DNA of 64,000 nt, from contig NZ_KB910518.1 in assembly GCF_000374185.1 (NCBI RefSeq), positions 1,358,546-1,422,545 of the forward strand, given 5' to 3'. A program made the position numbers and the translations under genes. Each line of letters begins with the position of its first letter. Within the stretch, counting starts at the first letter, position 1. The notes under the pieces were generated by a model. That model saw nothing but the letters and a program-made list of their open reading frames with translations, did not search any database and was not told the DNA's origin. Positions 16,827 through 25,085 of this stretch are shown one piece after another. This DNA comes from Paenibacillus sp. HW567. GTDB lineage: Bacteria > Bacillota > Bacilli > Paenibacillales > Paenibacillaceae.

Positions 16827-17738
16827 ATGATCTATACAGTAACGCTTAATCCTTCCATTGACTACATCGTGGAAGTGGATGACTTGACACTAGGCGGTCT
16901 TAACCGCATGACACGGGATTTGAAGCTGCCCGGAGGCAAAGGGATCAACGTATCCCGTGTGCTGAACCAGCTTGAGGTGCAGAATACGGCAATCGGCTTT
17001 CTTGGGGGCTTTACCGGGCGATATATCAAGGATTGGCTGCACGGAGAAAAGATTTCCAGTGATTTCGTATCCGTCGCAGACGATACCCGGATCAATATCA
17101 AGCTCAAGGCCGCAGAAGAGACTGAGATTAATGGAACCGGTCCGGTGATCCGGGATGCGGAAGCAGATGCATTGCTGCTTAAGCTCGAGGCGCTGCAAGC
17201 CGGGGATACGCTCGTTCTGTCCGGGAGTGCTCCGCCTTCGCTTGGGGGCGATTTCTACAGCAAGCTGATTGCCGTATGCAAACGGAAAAAGGCTGAATTC
17301 GTGATTGATACAACAGGTCAGGCACTGAAGGATGCGCTGGCTCTGGAACCGCTGCTTGTCAAGCCGAATCATCATGAGCTGGCAGAGCTGTTCGGTGTCA
17401 CCATCAAGACCAGGGAAGAGATTATCACCTACGGACGCAGGCTGATGGAGTCAGGCGCACGGTATGTGCTGGTATCCATGGCAGGCGAAGGGGCGTTGTT
17501 CATCTCGGATCAAGGCGTGTATTATGCGAGTGCACCATCTGGCACAGTGAGGAATTCAGTGGGTGCAGGCGATTCCATGATCGCCGGATTTGTGGGCACA
17601 CTGTCTCTCACCGGAGATGTGCTGGAGGCTTTCCGTACAGGAGTAGCTTCAGGAAGCGCGACGGCATTCTCCGACGACCTGGCGGACAGAGCGCTCATTG
17701 AGCAGCTTAAGCCTCAGATTGAGATTACACAGGTATAA
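16827..17738 (+). CDS. fruK: 1-phosphofructokinase
   Basis: A 303-residue PfkB/ribokinase-family kinase. The N-terminal signature GGKGINVSRVL (residues 37-47) and the C-terminal anion-hole motif GAGDSMIAGF carrying the catalytic Asp are intact. It phosphorylates fructose 1-phosphate, delivered by FruA, to fructose 1,6-bisphosphate, feeding glycolysis. It starts 32 bases after fruR and ends 48 bases before fruA. Confidence 0.97.
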   Translation: MIYTVTLNPSIDYIVEVDDLTLGGLNRMTRDLKLPGGKGINVSRVLNQLEVQNTAIGFLGGFTGRYIKDWLHGEKISSDFVSVADDTRINIKLKAAEETEINGTGPVIRDAEADALLLKLEALQAGDTLVLSGSAPPSLGGDFYSKLIAVCKRKKAEFVIDTTGQALKDALALEPLLVKPNHHELAELFGVTIKTREEIITYGRRLMESGARYVLVSMAGEGALFISDQGVYYASAPSGTVRNSVGAGDSMIAGFVGTLSLTGDVLEAFRTGVASGSATAFSDDLADRALIEQLKPQIEITQV

Positions 17739-17786
17739 ACAAGCAATATACAAGCAATATACAAGTGATATAAGGAGTTGATTGTA

Positions 17787-19712
17787 ATGAAAATTACAGA
17801 TTTGCTGATAAAAGATACCATGATCATGAACCTCAAGGCCGTGACCAAGGAGGCCGCGATTGATGAGCTGATCGCCAGTCTTGCGGCCAGCGGCCGGATC
17901 AATGATCCGGTTCTGTTCAAAGAGAAGATTCTGGCGCGCGAAGCCGAGTCCAGCACCGGAATCGGCGGCGGGATTGCTATGCCGCACGCCAAGACCAAAG
18001 CCGTTAATGAAGCTACCGTGGTGTTCGCCAAAAGCGCAGCGGGGGTGGACTTCGCCTCCCTCGATGATGAACCGGCAAAAGTATTCTTTATGATTGCCGC
18101 CCCGGAGGGTGCTGGAAATATGCACATGCGGACACTGGCTGCACTGTCCAGGCTGCTCATTGAAAGCGAATTCATCGAAGCACTGATGAATGCCCGGACT
18201 CCAGATGAAGTGATTGCCCTGTTCAATACCAAACAGGCCGAAGCTGAGGCTAAGGCACAGGAAGAAGGACAAGGAAGCGGGACCAAGCAGCCGGAGGCCG
18301 CACGTGTAATTACCGGCAACCCGAATACGGAGAAGTTCGTTGTTGCTGTGACGGCATGTCCTACGGGTATCGCCCATACGTATATGGCTGAAGATGCGCT
18401 TAAGAAAAAAGCCAAGGAAATGGGCGTCAACATCCGTGTGGAGACGAACGGTTCAGAAGGCGCACAGAATGTGCTGACTCCTGATGAAATCGCCCGGGCC
18501 AGCGGTGTTATTGTCGCCGCCGACAAAAAAGTGGAAATGGACCGATTTGCCGGCAAACCGGTGCTGCAAAGACCGGTGAGCGACGGCATCCGGAAATCCG
18601 AAGAGCTGATCACCAAAGCCATGAACGGCGATGCTCCGGTCTACCGCAGCGAAGGCCGCAGCGGCGATGAAGCAGCGTCAGCGAAATCCGGCAGTGTCGG
18701 CAGCAAAATATACAAGGATCTGATGAACGGCATCTCGCACATGCTGCCGTTTGTAGTCGGCGGCGGGATTCTGCTGGCGATCTCCTTCCTGTTCGAGCAG
18801 ACTGCCGGTGTGGACAATCCGATTGTTAAGCTGCTTCAGACCATTGGCGGCGGCGATGGCGCCTTCCATTTCCTGATTCCGATTCTGGCCGGATTTATTG
18901 CGCTCAGCATCGGTGACCGTCCGGCCCTGATGCCGGGTATGGTCGGGGGCTATATGGCCCTGAATTCCAATGCCGGCTTCCTTGGCGGTCTGGCTGCCGG
19001 TTTCCTTGCCGGTTACGTGGTGATTATGCTCCGCAAAGCCTTTACGGGCCTGCCCAAAACACTCGACGGCCTGAAGCCGATTCTGCTCTACCCGATCTTC
19101 AGCTTGCTTATTACCGGCGGTATTATGTTCTACCTGTTCGATCCTGTGTTTAGTGCGCTTAATACAGCGTTGACCGGCGTACTTGATAACCTGGGTACAG
19201 GAAATGCCGTTCTGCTGGGTCTGGTGCTTGGCGGAATGATGGCGATTGATATGGGCGGACCGTTCAATAAAGCGGCTTATACCTTTGCGATTGGCGTATT
19301 CACCTCCAGCGGCAACACCAACGGTCTGATGATGGCTGCGGTTATGGCGGGCGGTATGGTGCCTCCTTTGGCTATCGCTCTGGCTACTACCTTCTTCAGA
19401 AATAAATTTACCGAAACAGAACGCAAATCCGGTCTGACGAACTATGTGCTGGGCTTGTCGTTCATCACGGAAGGGGCCATTCCTTTTGCGGCAGCCGATC
19501 CGATGCGTGTTCTAACCTCGTGTATCATTGGCTCCGCTGTTGCCGGCGGTCTGACACAACTGTGGAAAATCAATGTTCCTGCTCCGCATGGCGGCATTTT
19601 TGTAGCGGCACTTTCCAGCAATGCCCTGCTGTTCATTCTTGCGGTTCTGATCGGCTCCGTAATTTCCGGGCTGATGCTGGGACTGTGGAAGAAGACGCTG
19701 GCGGCGAAGTAA
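17787..19712 (+). CDS. fruA: Fructose-specific PTS transporter EIIABC
   Basis: The 641-residue protein fuses three PTS domains. IIA is at about residues 1-145 (GIAMPHAKTKAVNEATVVF, phosphorylated His), IIB at about 175-275 (VTACPTGIAHTYMAEDAL, phosphorylated Cys), and the membrane IIC domain follows from about residue 305 to the end. It imports fructose as fructose 1-phosphate using phosphate from HPr. The ATG at 17787 follows AAGGAGTTGATT; an in-frame ATG three codons earlier would put the ribosome binding site too near. It ends the fructose operon. Confidence 0.97.
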   Translation: MKITDLLIKDTMIMNLKAVTKEAAIDELIASLAASGRINDPVLFKEKILAREAESSTGIGGGIAMPHAKTKAVNEATVVFAKSAAGVDFASLDDEPAKVFFMIAAPEGAGNMHMRTLAALSRLLIESEFIEALMNARTPDEVIALFNTKQAEAEAKAQEEGQGSGTKQPEAARVITGNPNTEKFVVAVTACPTGIAHTYMAEDALKKKAKEMGVNIRVETNGSEGAQNVLTPDEIARASGVIVAADKKVEMDRFAGKPVLQRPVSDGIRKSEELITKAMNGDAPVYRSEGRSGDEAASAKSGSVGSKIYKDLMNGISHMLPFVVGGGILLAISFLFEQTAGVDNPIVKLLQTIGGGDGAFHFLIPILAGFIALSIGDRPALMPGMVGGYMALNSNAGFLGGLAAGFLAGYVVIMLRKAFTGLPKTLDGLKPILLYPIFSLLITGGIMFYLFDPVFSALNTALTGVLDNLGTGNAVLLGLVLGGMMAIDMGGPFNKAAYTFAIGVFTSSGNTNGLMMAAVMAGGMVPPLAIALATTFFRNKFTETERKSGLTNYVLGLSFITEGAIPFAAADPMRVLTSCIIGSAVAGGLTQLWKINVPAPHGGIFVAALSSNALLFILAVLIGSVISGLMLGLWKKTLAAK

Positions 19713-19737
19713 TTCTCTTGTAAAATCTTTCAAACAA

Positions 19738-19779
19738 CAAGCCCTGCGGTCCACCTGATGTGGTTCGCGGGGCTTTCAT
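19738..19779 (+). terminator. Terminator of the fructose operon
   Basis: AAGCCCTGCGGTCCAC and GTGGTTCGCGGGGCTT form an imperfect 16-bp stem, followed by T-rich sequence, 25 bases after fruA. Confidence 0.75.
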
Positions 19780-19883
19780 TTTAGGATGATCTTATTCTTT
19801 TTTTGTCTGTGTGCGCTCCATTTTTCAGTCGTATTTCTGTATAATTACCCATATACATAACGAGAAGCCGAAGGAGAGAGCGA

Positions 19884-20384
19884 ATGATATTGCACAAAGG
19901 AGAGGTCCTGTTCCGTCAGGGAGACGGCGGCCAGAATCTGTACAGGGTGAAAAGCGGGCTGTTTAAGGTAACAAGGCTGCATGAGAACGGGAACGTAGTG
20001 CTGTTCAACCTCCTCTATCCCGGTGAGACGGTCCCCCACCATTCCCTCATTTCCCCGAAGGAGGCGCATGGAACGGCAGTAGCGATGATGAAAAGCGAGG
20101 TGGAGGTGATTCCGGCAGCCGAATGGTACCGCGAGATTCGCGAGGAGCCGGATAAAATGCTTAAGATTGCCCTGCTGCTCCAGGAGAAGGTACGCTTTAT
20201 GCAGACGCGCCTCGATCATCTTACCGTCGGAACACCGGGCGAGCGGCTTGAGCTGTTAACCCGCTGGTTTAACGAATACACACATGGCGCACCGCTGACG
20301 GATTTATTGACACAAGAGGAGATCGGGCAACTGATCGGCGTACGGCGTGAGACGGTCAATCGTCTGCTGCGCAATCAAGGCTGA
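19884..20384 (+). CDS. Short Crp/Fnr-family regulator
   Basis: The 166-residue protein carries a shortened cNMP-binding-type beta roll (LHKGEVLFRQGDGGQNLYRVKSGLFKV) and a C-terminal helix-turn-helix (LTQEEIGQLIGVRRETVNRLLRNQG). Crp/Fnr members are usually 210-240 residues; here the N-terminus begins within the beta roll and the HTH wing is short. There is no cysteine cluster. The segment of the roll that would contact a cyclic nucleotide (VPHHSLISPKEAHG) lacks the usual GE...RSAT pattern, so the signal is unknown. GAAGGAGAGAGCG precedes the ATG. Confidence 0.85.
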   Translation: MILHKGEVLFRQGDGGQNLYRVKSGLFKVTRLHENGNVVLFNLLYPGETVPHHSLISPKEAHGTAVAMMKSEVEVIPAAEWYREIREEPDKMLKIALLLQEKVRFMQTRLDHLTVGTPGERLELLTRWFNEYTHGAPLTDLLTQEEIGQLIGVRRETVNRLLRNQG

Positions 20385-20462
20385 CGTGCATTTTACATTA
20401 TGCTTGATGTTTTTTAATGGAAAACAGTATTTAGAAGCAGCGCCGCGTGGTATAATCAAATA

Positions 20463-20723
20463 AGAATACATCAAATTAGAGAAAGGATCAGGATACCATG
20501 TGTCCCCGAAGGACGATTCCCCAAAGGACGATTTGGAAACGTTATGATCTGTCTTATACTTAGCTTCCCTGTAGAAGGTGCGCATACCGTTGCTTTTTGA
20601 CGAAACCGCCTCTGCGAGGAAGGGAGTATTGTATATGCGAAGGAGCAACATCTCCTCCGGTCAGACCCGTCGTAGAGGCTTGAAGGACGTCTAAGCCGCC
20701 ATTTACGATAAGGGGAGACCTGT
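20463..20723 (+). ncRNA. Long structured leader before yitT, possible riboregulator
   Basis: A promoter-like TATAAT lies at 20451-20456 (weak -35), leaving a leader of about 260 nt before the YitT start. It holds several short hairpins: GTCC/GGAC at 20502-20514, CCAAA/TTTGG at 20521-20536 and CCTC/GAGG at 20609-20619. It also holds two crossing pairings, 20581-20586 with 20634-20639 and 20589-20597 with 20640-20649. I compared it from memory with M-box, yybP-ykoY and T-box elements and it matches none. Identity unknown. Confidence 0.4.
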
Positions 20724-21395
20724 ATGAGGAAACAAGACGGTAGCATGAGCTTGCCGCTTCGATTAACTGTCATTTTGTCCGGAACATTTCTGCTTGCATT
20801 TACTTATTATCACATCAATTATCAGAACCATCTAACCGAGGGCGGATTTGTAGGCTTGTCCCTGCTCGGTAAGTATGTGCTGGGCATTTCGCCTTCATTA
20901 TCCATTCTATTCTTGGATATTCCAGTACTCATAGTCGCTATGATCTTCAAAGGCAGAGCATTCGTATTGAACACCTTCGTCTCTGTAGGTGCCTTCACGG
21001 TATTCTACAGCCTGATGGAGCATTATTCCGGATGGGTCATCAACCTGCAGGATAACTTGCCGATTGCGGCACTGTTGTCCGGCGTACTGACGGGTCTGGG
21101 AGCGGGAATGGTCCTGCGCGGCGGCGGGGCGAGCGGCGGTGACGATATTTTGTCGCTGCTGATCAGTGAATGGAAAGGAATTAAGGTAGGAACCGTATTT
21201 ATCCTGATGGATGTTATCGTTCTGGCGTTATCGCTTTTCTATATGCCTCTCAAGGAAACGCTGTACACTGTAATGGCAGTAGTTGTTGCCGGTTATGTCA
21301 TTACATTTACAACCTCTCTTGGCAGACCAAAGCTGAGCCAAACTCCAAAAATCCAACCCAAGCTCAACAAGCCGCATGATGGTACAGTAATGTGA
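20724..21395 (+). CDS. YitT-family membrane protein
   Basis: A 223-residue integral membrane protein with five or six hydrophobic segments and the YitT-family motifs GGFVGLSLL, GLGAGMVLRGGGASGGDDIL and a final helix before a basic tail. It lacks the C-terminal DUF2179 domain of longer YitT proteins. Function is not established for the family, though some members are tied to amino-acid or metal homeostasis. AAGGGGAGACC precedes the ATG. The long leader suggests regulation after transcription starts. Confidence 0.88.
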   Translation: MRKQDGSMSLPLRLTVILSGTFLLAFTYYHINYQNHLTEGGFVGLSLLGKYVLGISPSLSILFLDIPVLIVAMIFKGRAFVLNTFVSVGAFTVFYSLMEHYSGWVINLQDNLPIAALLSGVLTGLGAGMVLRGGGASGGDDILSLLISEWKGIKVGTVFILMDVIVLALSLFYMPLKETLYTVMAVVVAGYVITFTTSLGRPKLSQTPKIQPKLNKPHDGTVM

Positions 21396-21430
21396 CAATT
21401 TCAGAACAGCCCTGTTTCGGGGATAATCGA

Positions 21431-21464
21431 AAGGTCAGTCAGAATTTATCCGGCTGGCCTTTTT
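21431..21464 (+). terminator. Terminator after the YitT gene
   Basis: AAGGTCAGTC and GGCTGGCCTT pair through 10 bp with two wobbles, followed by five T, 35 bases after the stop. Confidence 0.8.
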
Positions 21465-21561
21465 GGTTTGTGGAGGATTGGAACCTCACAAGCACGGAGG
21501 CGTATATATATCAGCCGTAGAGACATAGGATTACATAGCACACATTAAGGAGGAATTATTG

Positions 21562-22353
21562 ATGAGCGCTCATGAAATTGATTATGTGATAATGGGTGAG
21601 GAAATACAGTGCGTCGAGGTGCAGCTTGATCCCGGAGAGAGCGTTATCGCCGAAGCCGGAAGCTTCATGATGATGGACCCGGAGATTTCGATGGAGACCA
21701 TCTTCGGCGACGGAACCGGATCACGCGGAGGCGGACTGATGGGCAAGCTGATGGGGGCGGGCAAACGCCTGCTGACCGGGGAAAGTCTGTTCATGACCAT
21801 CTTCACGCATGCCGGACCCTATGGCAGGAAAAGTGTCATTTTTGCCGCTCCATATCCGGGCAAGATCATCCCGCTCGATCTGCAGCAATACGGCGGTAAA
21901 ATGATCTGCCAGAAGGATGCGTTCCTCTGTGCAGCCAAAGGTGTCACCATCGGCATTGAATTTCAGCGCAAGCTGGGTGTCGGCTTCTTCGGCGGTGAAG
22001 GCTTCATTATGCAAAAGCTCGAAGGAGACGGACTGGCCTTCGTCCACTCCGGCGGCTATATTATGGAGCGGACGCTGCAGCCTGGAGAAACGATTAAGCT
22101 CGATACCGGCTGTCTGGTCGCTATGACCGCTTCCGTCGATTACAATATCGAGTTCGTCAAAGGTGTAAAGACAGCCCTCTTCGGCGGTGAAGGCCTGTTC
22201 TTCGCCACCCTGCGCGGCCCGGGCAAGATTTGGGTGCAGTCTTTGCCGTTCAGCCGGATGGCGGACCGCATCCTGTCGGCTGCCGGCAATACCGGCCGCA
22301 AGGAAGAGGGAAGCATCTTAGGCGGCCTGGGCAATCTGCTGGATGGCAAATAG
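21562..22353 (+). CDS. TIGR00266/AIM24-family protein
   Basis: The 263-residue protein matches the AIM24-like/TIGR00266 family: glycine-rich beta-strand repeats with SVIAEAGSFMMMDPEI, GLMGKLMGAGKRLLTGESLFMTIF, and GKIIPLDLQQYGGKMICQKDAFLCAAKGV. The family has a double beta-helix fold and no fixed function; yeast AIM24 is mitochondrial. The ATG at 21562 follows AAGGAGGAATTATT. It is monocistronic, with terminators on both sides. Confidence 0.9.
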   Translation: MSAHEIDYVIMGEEIQCVEVQLDPGESVIAEAGSFMMMDPEISMETIFGDGTGSRGGGLMGKLMGAGKRLLTGESLFMTIFTHAGPYGRKSVIFAAPYPGKIIPLDLQQYGGKMICQKDAFLCAAKGVTIGIEFQRKLGVGFFGGEGFIMQKLEGDGLAFVHSGGYIMERTLQPGETIKLDTGCLVAMTASVDYNIEFVKGVKTALFGGEGLFFATLRGPGKIWVQSLPFSRMADRILSAAGNTGRKEEGSILGGLGNLLDGK

Positions 22354-22430
22354 GCCAGCGGGCAGGCTGCGGCACGGCGCCGCCATTGGCGGTGGCTTAC
22401 TTACCGGGACTGATTAAGTTAATTTCGAAG

Positions 22431-22475
22431 AAACAGCCGCCTTGCCAGGTTAGTTCTGGAGAGGCGGCTGTTTTT
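22431..22475 (+). terminator. Terminator after the AIM24-like gene
   Basis: A perfect 12-bp stem AAACAGCCGCCT/AGGCGGCTGTTT (22431-22442 with 22462-22473) with a 19-base loop, then T-rich sequence. Confidence 0.88.
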
Positions 22476-22554
22476 GTGTTGTGTGCTGATCAAGCATCCT
22501 TGTTACCCGCGTGAATCTAGAAGCACTGTGCGAATGGTGCTCCATCCCCCGGCA

Positions 22555-22770
22555 ACCGCATCTATTGCACATTCTGCATTTGATTTCTCCCAAAGTTATC
22601 CGAAAACAAAATCTGCTGCATTCTGTGCAGTAGAATATCTGAAAAAGATCCGTTAGCGTAGGGAATGTAGAATTCTATTGTACGAAATACAGCAGGATAC
22701 GATTTTCCGCCGCAGAATAAGAAATCTATTGCAGAAAGTGCAATCATACTGAGAATTTTCTATTGTGCTC
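22555..22770. repeat. Degenerate intergenic repeats with TCTATTGCA-type cores
   Basis: Related short sequences (TCTATTGCACATTCTGCA, TCTGCTGCATTCTGTGCA, TCTATTGTACGAAATACA, TCTATTGCAGAAAGTGCA) begin at about 22561, 22612, 22674 and 22735, roughly 51-62 bp apart. Each contains a small inverted repeat around TGCA. No gene is visible. The arrangement recalls the 51-bp repeats at 1073-1365, though the sequences differ. Confidence 0.6.
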
Positions 22771-22795
22771 TGGCAGGAACTGTTACATCTCATAT

Positions 22796-22824
22796 TTGAC
22801 TACACCCCAGCGACTGGTTATATT
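22796..22824 (+). promoter_or_regulatory. Probable bceRS promoter
   Basis: TTGACT (22796-22801), a 17-bp spacer and TATATT (22819-22824) form a sigma-A-like promoter about 50 bases before the response regulator gene. Confidence 0.65.
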
Positions 22825-22872
22825 AGGGGGCAAACCCCTTAGCCGGATAAGGCTGCAGACCGGAGGCTTGAA

Positions 22873-23571
22873 ATGTTCAAAATTTTTATTATCGAAGACG
22901 ACCGTGGACTGGTGACGCTGCTCCAGGAGTATTTACATAAGTTCGGCTATGAGACACAGGCGGTGCATGATTTTGAAGATGTGCGGAGCGAGTTCGGGCA
23001 ATTTGCGCCGCATCTGGTGCTGCTGGACGTGAATCTGCCCAAATTTGACGGATATTACTGGTGCCGCCAAATCCGCGGGCTTTCGACCTGTCCGATCCTG
23101 TTCATCTCCGCCCGCGACGGCAAGATGGACCAGGTGATGGCGCTGGAAAACGGAGCCGATGATTATATTACGAAGCCGTTCGATTATGAGATTGCCCTCG
23201 CCAAAATTAAAAGCCACCTCCGCCGGGCCTACGGCTCCTACGCCGGGGGCGGCAATGAGCGCAGCTTAACGGTGGCTGGGCTGCTGCTGGATGTGGAGCG
23301 GCTGGTTCTTTCACGCGGCAACGCCAAGATTGATCTGAGCCATACGGAAGCCAAAATTCTGGATGAGCTGATGCAGAAAGCCGGCTCCGTGGTTACCCGC
23401 GACCGGCTGCTGGAGAAAATCTGGGACGAACAGGCTTTTGTGGATGACAATACGCTGAATGTGTACGTGACCCGGGTGCGTAAAAAGCTTGCGGCACTGG
23501 ACATCACGGACGGCCTGCAAACCGTACGCGGCCAAGGTTACATACTGTGCGAGAATTGGGGGGAGGCGTAA
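22873..23571 (+). CDS. bceR: OmpR-family response regulator, BceR-like
   Basis: A 232-residue regulator with an N-terminal receiver (phospho-acceptor Asp in LVLLDVNLPKFDG, Lys in YITKPFDYE) and a C-terminal winged helix (LSHTEAKILDELMQKAGSVVTRDRLLEKIWD ... LNVYVTRVRKKL). The pattern is that of the BceR/PsdR group controlling peptide antibiotic detoxification transporters. It starts the bceRS pair; the kinase follows after one base. A fitting BceR site lies before bceA at 24987-25000. Confidence 0.93.
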   Translation: MFKIFIIEDDRGLVTLLQEYLHKFGYETQAVHDFEDVRSEFGQFAPHLVLLDVNLPKFDGYYWCRQIRGLSTCPILFISARDGKMDQVMALENGADDYITKPFDYEIALAKIKSHLRRAYGSYAGGGNERSLTVAGLLLDVERLVLSRGNAKIDLSHTEAKILDELMQKAGSVVTRDRLLEKIWDEQAFVDDNTLNVYVTRVRKKLAALDITDGLQTVRGQGYILCENWGEA

Positions 23572-23572
23572 C

Positions 23573-24547
23573 ATGAAGCTGTTTTTGCGGGAACAGACAC
23601 CGCTTATTGTCATTTATCTGGCCCAGCTTCTGATGATCACGCTGGTATACCGGCTGGACGGCGGCAGCGGGATGAACGTCAGCTTATATGCAGGGCTGCT
23701 CAGCACCTGTCTGCTGCTGGCTTATCTGGCGTACCGCTTCATCTCCAACCGTTCCTTTTACGAACGCCTGCTGAATCTTCCCGCTTCGCTGGAGGAATCG
23801 AACGGTCCTGCCCAAACCTCACCGCTGGCGGAGAGCCTGCGCGGTCTGCTGGCCCATCAGTTCCGTCTGTACCAGAATGATCTGCACAGCTACCGCCACA
23901 AGCTGGAGGAGCATATTCATTTTATCAACCAATGGGTGCATGGGATGAAGACTCCGCTGTCCGTCATCCATCTGATTATACAGGACAAGGACGGTCCACC
24001 TTTTACGGCGCTTGGCGATGAGCTTGACCGTCTCAAAAAAGGGCTGGATACCGTGCTCTACACCGCGCGTCTCGACACCTTTGAGCATGACTTCTATGTG
24101 GAACGGCTTGATCTGGCGGCTATCGTGCGGGGTGTAACCTCGGAACAGAAACGGCTGTTCATCCGCAAGCGGATATTCCCGGCGATTGCGGTGGACAGCG
24201 GCATATTCATTACTTCCGATGAAAAATGGCTGTCGTTCGTGCTGACCCAGCTAATTACAAATGCGCTGCGCTATACGGTGGAGGAGGGGCGGTTTGTCCA
24301 TTTTCATGGCTATGCCGATGACGGGGGCAGAACTGTGCTGGAGGTGCGCGATGAAGGAGTAGGCATTCCTCCGGGAGATCTGCCCCGCGTGTTCGATCCT
24401 TATTTTACCGGCGTCAACGGGCGCAGCTTCCAGGAATCCACAGGGATGGGGCTTTATTTGGTGAAGCAGATTTGCGGCAAGCTGGGGCATAGGGTGGAAA
24501 TATCCTCGGAGGTGGGGAAAGGGACGGCGGTGAAGGTGCTTTTCTAA
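23573..24547 (+). CDS. bceS: Intramembrane-sensing histidine kinase, BceS-like
   Basis: This 324-residue kinase has only two N-terminal membrane helices (about residues 10-27 and 36-55) joined by a very short loop. That is the intramembrane-sensing layout of BceS-type kinases, which sense through the BceAB transporter rather than by binding the peptide. The H-box is FINQWVHGMKTPLSV (His123); the ATPase region has LITNALRYT, DEGVGIPPGDLPRVFDPYFTG and GMGLYLVKQI. The ATG at 23573 follows GGGGGGAGGCG. It is adjacent to bceR and close to bceAB. Confidence 0.93.
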   Translation: MKLFLREQTPLIVIYLAQLLMITLVYRLDGGSGMNVSLYAGLLSTCLLLAYLAYRFISNRSFYERLLNLPASLEESNGPAQTSPLAESLRGLLAHQFRLYQNDLHSYRHKLEEHIHFINQWVHGMKTPLSVIHLIIQDKDGPPFTALGDELDRLKKGLDTVLYTARLDTFEHDFYVERLDLAAIVRGVTSEQKRLFIRKRIFPAIAVDSGIFITSDEKWLSFVLTQLITNALRYTVEEGRFVHFHGYADDGGRTVLEVRDEGVGIPPGDLPRVFDPYFTGVNGRSFQESTGMGLYLVKQICGKLGHRVEISSEVGKGTAVKVLF

Positions 24548-24558
24548 AGGTTCATCGC

Positions 24559-24828
24559 TTATTGCTTACGGTAGCGGATGATCAGCAGAATGACTGTGGA
24601 CACCACAGCCAAAGACAAGGTATTCGTTATCAAAAAAGCCAGGCCAACCCCTGTTAACGTCAGGTTAACCGCATATGACTCCATGAGGGCAATCCCCAGC
24701 AGCATCAAGAGGTATGATTTTAAGCTTAAATCGGCAACGGACTTCGTTCTAACAATTTGCACAATCTGTGGAATCCATCCGAGCGACAGGATCAGACCGC
24801 CAACCAGTTGCATTACCGAAAACAGCAT
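24559..24828 (-). CDS. PQ-loop / SemiSWEET-like small membrane protein
   Basis: From the ATG at 24828 this reads 89 residues with three transmembrane helices and the PQ-loop motif GWIPQIVQIVRTKSVADLS in the first. That is a SemiSWEET-type half transporter, which works as a dimer to move sugars or other small solutes. GGGGGTG lies eight bases upstream. It is convergent with bceS and inserted between bceRS and bceAB on the opposite strand, an unusual position. No link to peptide resistance is known to me. Confidence 0.8.
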   Translation of the reverse strand: MLFSVMQLVGGLILSLGWIPQIVQIVRTKSVADLSLKSYLLMLLGIALMESYAVNLTLTGVGLAFLITNTLSLAVVSTVILLIIRYRKQ

Positions 24829-24986
24829 CGTACACCCCCGCGATATTATCATCTACAGTTTGTAACGCTCTACATTAAATACATTTCCTAATATTAACCC
24901 CATGAGCCGGTTCTCCTGGAGCACGCCGGAACCTTCTCTTCCTATATTGTTGTATTCCGAGCGGCCCATAAGGGTTCCCTCCCGGC

Positions 24987-25050
24987 TTACAATACTGTAA
25001 GGTGACTGTAAGTTTCAGAAATAGCGGCTGCTGTTTACTGTTTGTATAAT
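24987..25050 (+). promoter_or_regulatory. bceA promoter with BceR-type inverted repeat
   Basis: TTACA-ATAC-TGTAA at 24987-25000 fits the BceR binding pattern TNACA-N4-TGTAA described in Bacillus subtilis. A second TGTAAG half-site follows at about 25008. TATAAT is at 25045-25050 and no good -35 box is visible at the right distance, as expected of an activator-dependent promoter. Confidence 0.78.
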
Positions 25051-25085
25051 GAAAGCAATCCAGGCGAACGAAGGAGCGGAAGTGC

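Noticed and set aside
20463..20723. M-box, yybP-ykoY or T-box riboswitch before yitT
   Set aside because: Consensus core sequences of these classes, as I remember them, are not present. It is left as an unidentified leader.
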